Of a DNA stretch of 64,000 nt, positions 57,981 to 64,000 are shown in pieces (the stretch's first letter is position 1; each line of letters opens with the position of its first letter). The notes beneath the pieces are model-generated. The model had not been told where the DNA came from and made no database searches. It saw only the letters and a list, made by a program, of their open reading frames with translations. A program made the translations under genes and the position numbers. The DNA is from Idiomarina fontislapidosi. Its GTDB lineage: Bacteria; Pseudomonadota; Gammaproteobacteria; Enterobacterales; Alteromonadaceae. The stretch covers positions 62,001 through 126,000 of the forward strand of contig NZ_QJST01000004.1 of assembly GCF_003226255.1 (NCBI RefSeq). Reading direction: 5' to 3'.

Positions 57981-59174
57981 TTAATCGACTTGTTTGCGTA
58001 AAAACGCTGGAATATCTAGATAATCCAGTTCTTTCTCAGCATTTTGCTTCGGTGCTGGCTTACGCGCAGGTTGTGCTTTCTGCTCAGCCGCCGGCTCTGC
58101 TTCTTCCTCGTATTGAGGTGCGGCAGAACTGCGATCTAAGTCACGGCGGTACTGCGGCGCTTGCTCACGCTTAGGCGCTTGTGCTGCGTTGTTTACCAAC
58201 GAAATATCTGGTTTGCGCTCAGCGCCAATGCCTGTGGCGACAACAGTGACACGCAATTCGTCAGACATCTCGGTGTCGATAACCGTTCCCACGATGACCG
58301 TTGCATTGTCTGAAGCAAAAGCTTTAACCGTATTACCTACGGTTTCAAACTCATCAATGCTCATGTCCATACCTGCCGTTACATTCACAAGTACGCCACG
58401 TGCGCCAGAAAGATCGATGTCTTCCAACAGTGGGCTATTAATAGCCATTTCAGCCGCTTCTTGTGCACGGTCTTCGCCACTCGCAACGCCTGTACCCATC
58501 ATCGCTGTGCCCATCTCTTTCATAACTGCACGTACGTCGGCAAAGTCGACGTTGATAAGACCAGGGCGTGTAATGAGTTCAGCAATACCTTGCACCGCAC
58601 CGAGTAACACATTGTTAGCTGCGCTAAAGGCATCTAATAACGTGGTGCCGCGTCCCATCACCTTTAAAAGCTTCTCATTGGGAATCGTGATCAATGAATC
58701 GACGCTTTGCGCCAGCGCATTGATACCCTCTTCCGCAACTGCCATACGCTTTTTACCCTCGAACGGGAAGGGTTTGGTGACGACAGCAACCGTCAAAATA
58801 CCCAGCTCTTTTGCCACTTCGGCAACGACCGGTGCGGCACCTGTACCCGTACCGCCGCCCATACCGGCCGCGATAAAGACCATATCAGCGCCTTCAAGTT
58901 GTGCGCGAATATTATCACGATCTTCTTCCGCCGACTGGCGACCCACTTCAGGGTTGGCGCCAGCGCCTAAGCCCTTGGTGATATCCGATCCCAGCTGAAT
59001 AGTCACATCTGCGCTATGGTTGCGGAGTGCTTGAGCGTCGGTGTTTGCAGCAATGAACTGAACACCTTCGATCGACTCTTTCACCATGTGCTGGACGGCA
59101 TTGCCACCGCCACCGCCGACACCAATGACTTTGATGACGGCTTCACTTTCGTAATTATCCATCAATTCAAACAT
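57981..59174 (-). CDS. ftsZ: cell division GTPase FtsZ
   Basis: A 397-residue tubulin homologue that forms the division ring. It has the nucleotide loop [11 protein letters not shown], the tubulin signature [17 protein letters not shown], the T7 loop [11 protein letters not shown], a variable Pro/Gln/Ala-rich linker (residues 330-380) and the conserved C-terminal peptide [14 protein letters not shown], which binds FtsA and ZipA. It follows ftsA after 40 nt. Confidence 0.99.
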   Translation of the reverse strand: MFELMDNYESEAVIKVIGVGGGGGNAVQHMVKESIEGVQFIAANTDAQALRNHSADVTIQLGSDITKGLGAGANPEVGRQSAEEDRDNIRAQLEGADMVFIAAGMGGGTGTGAAPVVAEVAKELGILTVAVVTKPFPFEGKKRMAVAEEGINALAQSVDSLITIPNEKLLKVMGRGTTLLDAFSAANNVLLGAVQGIAELITRPGLINVDFADVRAVMKEMGTAMMGTGVASGEDRAQEAAEMAINSPLLEDIDLSGARGVLVNVTAGMDMSIDEFETVGNTVKAFASDNATVIVGTVIDTEMSDELRVTVVATGIGAERKPDISLVNNAAQAPKREQAPQYRRDLDRSSAAPQYEEEAEPAAEQKAQPARKPAPKQNAEKELDYLDIPAFLRKQVD

Positions 59175-59214
59175 TTTTCTTCTCCCTACCTGCTTTTACT
59201 TGCTACCCCAGCGA

Positions 59215-60447
59215 TTAAAACTCACCTTTGAACCAGTTTTGTAGCTTTTGCCACATACCGATCACGTCAGTTTTACTGCTTTCTTGTTGCGATGCCGTCG
59301 AGCTTTCCTGACCGTACTTTAACAGTCCGACCGCGGTCGCATAAACCGGATCTTCTACGTAATCCTTTAAACCTTTCACATGCAATGGTTTACCGATGCG
59401 CACAGGCATCTGAAATATCTCTTCAGCAAACTCAAGACACCCTTGCATTTTTGCGCTGCCACCGGTCAATACCACACCCGCAGCAATTTGTTCGTCGAGA
59501 CCACTTTGCACGATCTCATCACGTACTAATTCAAATAATTCTTGGTAACGCGGTTCTACCACTTCGGCCAACGTGTGACGCGACATCATACGCGCTGGAC
59601 GTCCGCCCACAGAGGGCACTTCAATGGTATCTTCCATGCTCACCAAGCCGCGCAGTGCGCATGCGTGCTCGGTTTTAATCTGCTCCGCATGATTCGTTGG
59701 CGTGCGGAATATTTTCGCGATGTCCCCTGTGACTTGGTTACCCGCCGCTGGGATTACCGCCGTGTGACGCAACACCCCGCCAGCATATATGCAAATATCA
59801 ATCGTGCCGCCGCCCATATCGACTAAGGCAACACCTAAATCTTTTTCATCATCAGTGAGCACCGAAATACTCGAAGCCAGCGCCGAAAAAATCAATTTAT
59901 CGACTTGCAAACCGCAGCGTTCGACCGCTTTAGTGATGTTTTTTGCCATATCATTCGCACAGGTAATGATATGCACCTTCGACTCCATACGAACACCTGA
60001 CATACCAATCGGGCTACGAATACTTTCTTGCGAGTCGATCACATACTCTTGCGGCAGTACATGCAAGATACGACGTTCCTTCGCGATCGGCACCGATTGC
60101 GCCGCGTGGATCACGTTGTCAACGTCGTCTTGCGTCACCTCGGCCTCGTTAATCGGCACCATGCCGCTCTCGTTCTGACAAGAGATATGACGACCGGAAA
60201 TGTTCAAATACACCGAAGCAATTCGGCAGTCAGCCATCAACTCAGCTTCATCGACCGCGCGCTGTATTGATTGCACCACCAAATTAAGATCGTTAACGCC
60301 GCCTTTATCCATACCGCGCGCTGTTGTGACACCCACACCAATGACGCTGATATCGTCATCAGGTAACAGCTCTCCCACCAAGGCGGTCACCTTGCTGGTT
60401 CCGATATCTAATCCAACGACCATTTGTCGTTCAGTGGTCTTCGACAT
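59215..60447 (-). CDS. ftsA: cell division protein FtsA
   Basis: A 410-residue actin-like ATPase that tethers FtsZ to the membrane. It has GLDIGTSKVTALVGE (phosphate 1), VDMGGGTIDICIY (phosphate 2), VLTGGSAKMQG (adenosine motif), and the C-terminal amphipathic helix MWQKLQNWFKGEF. It lies 6 nt after ftsQ. Confidence 0.98.
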   Translation of the reverse strand: MSKTTERQMVVGLDIGTSKVTALVGELLPDDDISVIGVGVTTARGMDKGGVNDLNLVVQSIQRAVDEAELMADCRIASVYLNISGRHISCQNESGMVPINEAEVTQDDVDNVIHAAQSVPIAKERRILHVLPQEYVIDSQESIRSPIGMSGVRMESKVHIITCANDMAKNITKAVERCGLQVDKLIFSALASSISVLTDDEKDLGVALVDMGGGTIDICIYAGGVLRHTAVIPAAGNQVTGDIAKIFRTPTNHAEQIKTEHACALRGLVSMEDTIEVPSVGGRPARMMSRHTLAEVVEPRYQELFELVRDEIVQSGLDEQIAAGVVLTGGSAKMQGCLEFAEEIFQMPVRIGKPLHVKGLKDYVEDPVYATAVGLLKYGQESSTASQQESSKTDVIGMWQKLQNWFKGEF

Positions 60448-60453
60448 ATTCGT

Positions 60454-61218
60454 TTAACTCTCTTTGGCTTCTTTTGGCTGCCAACTAACGGCAACCCCCG
60501 TATCATACCGCAAATCGACGACTTCGATGCGCTGCTTTTCGTTATTTGGGTGCGATTTAATTTTGGGTAATAAATCGATAAATCGTTTTACCCGCTCAGC
60601 TGTCGCCTCGCGCCCCAACTTTAATTCGATTCCCGACTTCAGAACTAAGCTCACTGAGAACCTATCAGTGAGTCGCAGCGCTGAAATACTAAGACCATTT
60701 AAGGTTAATAACCCCTGCAAATCCCGATACGCTGTCAATGTTTGCTCGACTTCGCGCTCAGGGCCAAACAAATGTGGCAGTGCCTTGGACAGCTTAGTTT
60801 CATCAAGCTCTGCACTAAACACCTCACCGTCTGCATTTAACAGTCGATCGCCGTTCCAGTGCGCCAGCGGATTCTGCTCAGTCACATAAACTGACAACCG
60901 GTCCGGCCACACTTTTCGCAACGACGCTTGCTTCACCCACGGAAGCGCTTCAATGCGCGTCCTAATCCTATCGACATCAGCGGTAAAGAAGCTCCCCAAG
61001 GGCTCCGCCAAAATCGCGTTGCGTATTGCTACCACATCAGTCTGCACCAATTCGCCTTGCACGCTGAAGCGTGCCAAAGGCACTTGCTGCTCATCTTCGA
61101 GCACATTCATCAAGTACCAAGTACCCAGTACGAAGCCACCGATGGTGATGATGCAAATCACCACCCCTGACCAAAAATTCCACTGTGATACGGGCGGCAA
61201 CTTGGAATTTCGGCCCAT
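60454..61218 (-). CDS. ftsQ: cell division protein FtsQ
   Basis: A 254-residue bitopic divisome protein. One membrane helix (FWSGVVICIITIGGFVLGTWYL, residues 14-35) is followed by the POTRA domain (PLARFSVQGELVQTDVVAIR) and the beta domain. It lies directly next to ddlB and ftsA in the division cluster. Confidence 0.95.
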   Translation of the reverse strand: MGRNSKLPPVSQWNFWSGVVICIITIGGFVLGTWYLMNVLEDEQQVPLARFSVQGELVQTDVVAIRNAILAEPLGSFFTADVDRIRTRIEALPWVKQASLRKVWPDRLSVYVTEQNPLAHWNGDRLLNADGEVFSAELDETKLSKALPHLFGPEREVEQTLTAYRDLQGLLTLNGLSISALRLTDRFSVSLVLKSGIELKLGREATAERVKRFIDLLPKIKSHPNNEKQRIEVVDLRYDTGVAVSWQPKEAKES

Positions 61219-62145
61219 TTACTGCTCCAGCGTCTGTGCCAAAATTGTCCAAACCAATTGTTCAAAAGATAGTCCACTTTGCTTCGCCGCCATCGGAACT
61301 AAACTCTTTTCAGTCATGCCTGGCACCGCATTGGCTTCGAGCAAAAACCACTGCCCCTGCTCATCGCGCATCGCATCAATACGTCCCCATCCTCTGCCAT
61401 CGAGCGCTGCGAATGCGGCAAGCGCCAACTGCCTCAGATAATCTTCGTCAGCGTCGGATAACCCTGCTGGACAATGGTATTGGGTGTCATTTGCTTGGTA
61501 TTTTGCCGAAAAGTCATAAAACTGGTGTGGCGTCTGCAACCGTATCGCAGGTAACGCCTCATCATTCAGCAAAGCAACCGTATATTCTTTGCCTGTAATC
61601 CAGCGCTCGACTAGCACGTCGCTGTTATACCCCAGCGCTTCTTTAATTGCCGCGTCTAGTTCGCTCGCATTATCGGCAACACTCATACCGATTGATGAAC
61701 CTTCCAACGCTGGTTTCACAATGACTTTGGCGCCCAGCTGTAACAGTATCTGCTCTGCGTCCCAATGCTCAGTGCCGACACGAATCACCACCGATGGAGC
61801 AACGGGTAAATGCATGCTCTGCCATATTTGCTTAGTCCGCACTTTATCCATGGCAAGCGCACAGCCTAGCACCGAACTGCCGGTGTAAGGCACGCCTAAA
61901 GTCTGCAACGCCCCTTGCATCGCACCATCTTCGCCGCCTCGGCCATGCAACACAATAAACGCGCGCTCAACGCCAAGTTCAAGCAAATCTGTCAACGGCC
62001 GCTCAGCCGGATCAAATGCAAAAGCATCAATCTGCTGCGCACACAGCGCATTGAGCACCGCTTTACCGGACTTCAGCGACACGTCACGCTCAGCCGATGT
62101 GCCGCCCATTAGTACAGCGACTTTACCGAAGGCAGAAGGTTTCAT
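61219..62145 (-). CDS. ddlB: D-alanine--D-alanine ligase B
   Basis: A 308-residue ATP-grasp enzyme making the D-Ala-D-Ala dipeptide. Motifs: [52 protein letters not shown], and the Mg-binding [14 protein letters not shown]. Start overlaps the murC stop (ATGA) and the stop abuts ftsQ. Confidence 0.98.
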   Translation of the reverse strand: MKPSAFGKVAVLMGGTSAERDVSLKSGKAVLNALCAQQIDAFAFDPAERPLTDLLELGVERAFIVLHGRGGEDGAMQGALQTLGVPYTGSSVLGCALAMDKVRTKQIWQSMHLPVAPSVVIRVGTEHWDAEQILLQLGAKVIVKPALEGSSIGMSVADNASELDAAIKEALGYNSDVLVERWITGKEYTVALLNDEALPAIRLQTPHQFYDFSAKYQANDTQYHCPAGLSDADEDYLRQLALAAFAALDGRGWGRIDAMRDEQGQWFLLEANAVPGMTEKSLVPMAAKQSGLSFEQLVWTILAQTLEQ

Positions 62146-63611
62146 ACTGCCTCCTTGTTACAATCAAAAATATCGTTAGTCAGGCGCTTCGCTAATTGAC
62201 CTACATTGCCCGCGCCTTGCGTCAGTAATAAATCGCCTGGCTGTAATACATCACCGATGATTTCGATCAGAGCATCCGCATCAGCCACGTAAATCGGATC
62301 GATTTGCCCACGTTGACGAATGGACCGGCATAAGGATCGGCTATCAGCGCCTGCAATTGGCGTCTCACCTGCACCGTAAACTTCGAGTAGTAATAAGGTG
62401 TCGACTTGCGACAGCACATTAACAAAGTCTTCATACAGGTCACGCGTGCGCGAATAGCGGTGTGGCTGGAATGCCATGACTAAGCGCTTATCTGGCCACC
62501 CCTGACGCGCTGCTTTAATGGTCGCATCCACTTCGGACGGGTGATGACCGTAATCGTCGACCACCATCACACCGCGGTCTTCATCAGCTGGCCAGCCCGT
62601 GACTTTGCACTCGCCATGATATTCAAAGCGACGTCCGATACCTTCGAATTTGTTCAGTGCGCTCTGAATGGCGTTATCTTCAATACCTTCATCTGAGGCG
62701 ACCGCCACTGCCGCCAATGCATTGAGCACATTATGTCGCCCCGGTAAGTTTAATGAGACGCTTAATGGCTCGTGTCCCTCACGCAGGACCTTAAAGTGAC
62801 TCTGCCCCATATGCTGATGGTAATCGACCGCACGTACATCAGCGTCTTCACTAAAGCCATATGTAGTGGCTTGACGTCCAACACGCGGGATTAAGTCGCG
62901 CACCGCATCGTCATCAATACACATCACCGCAAGTCCGTAAAACGGTAGGTTGTGCAAAAAGTCGACGTAGGTGTCGAGCAATCGGTTGAAGTCACCGCCA
63001 TAGGTGTCCATATGGTCTGCTTCGATGTTGGTGACTATCGCCACCATCGGCTGCAAATGCAGAAACGATGCGTCGCTCTCATCCGCCTCTGCAATTAAGT
63101 ATTTACTCGAACCTAAACGCGCATTACTCCCCGCAGAATTCAGTAAGCCACCAATCACAAACGTGGGGTCTCGCCCTGCCTCGGCAAAAATACTCGCCAC
63201 CAACGAGGTGGTGGTTGTTTTACCGTGAGTACCCGCCACAGCAATACCGTGCCTAAAGCGCATCAGTTCAGCGAGCATCTCGGCGCGACGCACGATCGGA
63301 ATGCGGTGTTGTTGCGCTGCCGCTAACTCAACGTTATCCGGTTTAATCGCACTGCTGACGACGACCACGTCGGCACCTTCGACATTCGCAGCGTGGTGAC
63401 CAATGAAAAGTTCAGCGCCAATTGCCTGCAACCGGTGTGTATTGGCATTTTCACTGACGTCGGAACCCACCACGCAGTAGCCTTGGTTCAATAACACCTC
63501 AGCGATGCCTGCCATCCCTGCGCCACCAATACCAATAAAGTGGATACGCTTAACACGGCGCATCTCGGGAACATTCACGATGGTAAAAGGTTGTGGGGTC
63601 GTTTGGCTCAT
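62142..63611 (-). CDS. murC: UDP-N-acetylmuramate--L-alanine ligase
   Basis: A 489-residue Mur ligase adding L-Ala to UDP-MurNAc. It has the N-terminal [14 protein letters not shown], the ATP loop [16 protein letters not shown], and [13 protein letters not shown] in the C-terminal domain. ATG at 63611 overlaps the murG stop (ATGA) and has GAGAGA before it; the 19-codon upstream extension lies inside murG and is rejected. Confidence 0.98.
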   Translation of the reverse strand: MSQTTPQPFTIVNVPEMRRVKRIHFIGIGGAGMAGIAEVLLNQGYCVVGSDVSENANTHRLQAIGAELFIGHHAANVEGADVVVVSSAIKPDNVELAAAQQHRIPIVRRAEMLAELMRFRHGIAVAGTHGKTTTTSLVASIFAEAGRDPTFVIGGLLNSAGSNARLGSSKYLIAEADESDASFLHLQPMVAIVTNIEADHMDTYGGDFNRLLDTYVDFLHNLPFYGLAVMCIDDDAVRDLIPRVGRQATTYGFSEDADVRAVDYHQHMGQSHFKVLREGHEPLSVSLNLPGRHNVLNALAAVAVASDEGIEDNAIQSALNKFEGIGRRFEYHGECKVTGWPADEDRGVMVVDDYGHHPSEVDATIKAARQGWPDKRLVMAFQPHRYSRTRDLYEDFVNVLSQVDTLLLLEVYGAGETPIAGADSRSLCRSIRQRGQIDPIYVADADALIEIIGDVLQPGDLLLTQGAGNVGQLAKRLTNDIFDCNKEAV

Positions 63612-64000
63612 AACGTTCTCTCTACTACGGGTTGCGGGTGGGGTTCGCCCGCCAGAATCTGGCGACATAGCTCGACAATATGGTCTGTTGCTTGCAATTC
63701 ACCAACCGAGCGCGAAAAGCTCGCCATTTTCCATAGTTGCGAAGGTGCTTGCAATAAACTTTGCAAGGACTTTGCAAGGTATTCAGCAGTGAATTCGGAT
63801 TGTGCGATCAATAGCGCTCCACCCGCCTCTGCGACGGCTTTCGCATTGGCCGTCTGATGATCATCGACAGCGTGAGGTAAGGGCACAAATAACGTGGCTC
63901 GCCCTATCCCACAAATCTCTGAAACCGACAGCGCACCTGCGCGACTGATAATCAGGTCGGCGTTTGCATAAGCAGTTGCCATGTCGTCGATAAATTCAAC
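63608..64000 (-). CDS. murG: MurG glycosyltransferase, C-terminal part only
   Basis: The frame is open to the right edge, so the N-terminal two thirds are missing. The visible 130 residues contain [20 protein letters not shown], then [33 protein letters not shown], which is the UDP-GlcNAc-binding region of MurG, the enzyme that makes lipid II from lipid I. It lies just before murC, as expected. Confidence 0.96.
   Translation of the reverse strand, partial: VEFIDDMATAYANADLIISRAGALSVSEICGIGRATLFVPLPHAVDDHQTANAKAVAEAGGALLIAQSEFTAEYLAKSLQSLLQAPSQLWKMASFSRSVGELQATDHIVELCRQILAGEPHPQPVVERTL

Noticed and set aside
58189-58998. Long plus-strand open frame antisense to ftsZ
   Set aside because: It is a shadow of a strongly biased, highly conserved gene; no start signal and no recognisable domain.

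Overview
The window is a contiguous piece of a marine-type gammaproteobacterial chromosome. The gene order (murG-murC-ddl-ftsQ-ftsA-ftsZ-lpxC, dciA, an M23 peptidase, secA-mutT, yacG-zapD-coaE-pilDCBA-nadC, ampDE, pdhR-aceEF-lpd, plus mdh/argR and rplU-rpmA-obgE/ispB) is typical of Alteromonadales. Protein style and moderate G+C suggest Idiomarinaceae or a close relative; that placement is inference, not a database match. I see no rRNA, tRNA, CRISPR, insertion sequence or prophage.

Layout. 1-5.3 kb: end of a CobD/CbiB-like membrane protein gene, then a tight plus-strand run of adenosine kinase, ahcY (adenosylhomocysteinase), a GNAT acetyltransferase and an FAD amine oxidoreductase. The first two genes clear the by-products of SAM-dependent methylation. 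5.3-9.2 kb: minus-strand operon of a secreted tripeptidyl-aminopeptidase-like hydrolase and a NatAB-type ABC exporter, then a secreted DUF3718 protein. 9.3-15.5 kb: folA, obgE, rpmA, rplU, ispB, mdh, argR and a Dyp-type peroxidase. 15.5-25.3 kb: a DUF885 lipoprotein hydrolase, an RND drug efflux pair with a divergent LysR regulator, and acnB.

25.3-30.6 kb is the accessory part of most interest. A minus-strand operon encodes an archaic/alternative (Csu-like) chaperone-usher pilus: major subunit, chaperone, usher and tip subunit. It ends in an MSHA-like type IV pseudopilin gene. Its leader carries two consecutive copies of an RNA motif that matches the GEMM-I (cyclic dinucleotide) riboswitch core. 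The second copy runs into a perfect hairpin whose loop holds the Shine-Dalgarno sequence of the major subunit. The layout suggests that a cyclic dinucleotide controls translation of the pilus.

30.7-37.6 kb: a heavy-metal RND pair (CusBA-like) headed by a small Cys/His-rich CopL-like secreted protein, then an M13 metallopeptidase lipoprotein. 37.7-44.6 kb: the pyruvate dehydrogenase operon pdhR-aceE-aceF-lpdA with two PdhR-box palindromes at its promoter. 44.6-52.3 kb: ampDE, nadC, a compact type IV pilus assembly locus pilABCD, coaE, zapD and yacG. 52.3-64 kb: mutT, secA, M23 peptidase, dciA, lpxC and the distal half of the division and cell-wall cluster, running off the right edge inside murG.

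Many genes are joined by TAATG or ATGA stop/start overlaps, so translational coupling is common here. Intergenic space is short, and clear rho-independent terminators mark most operon ends.
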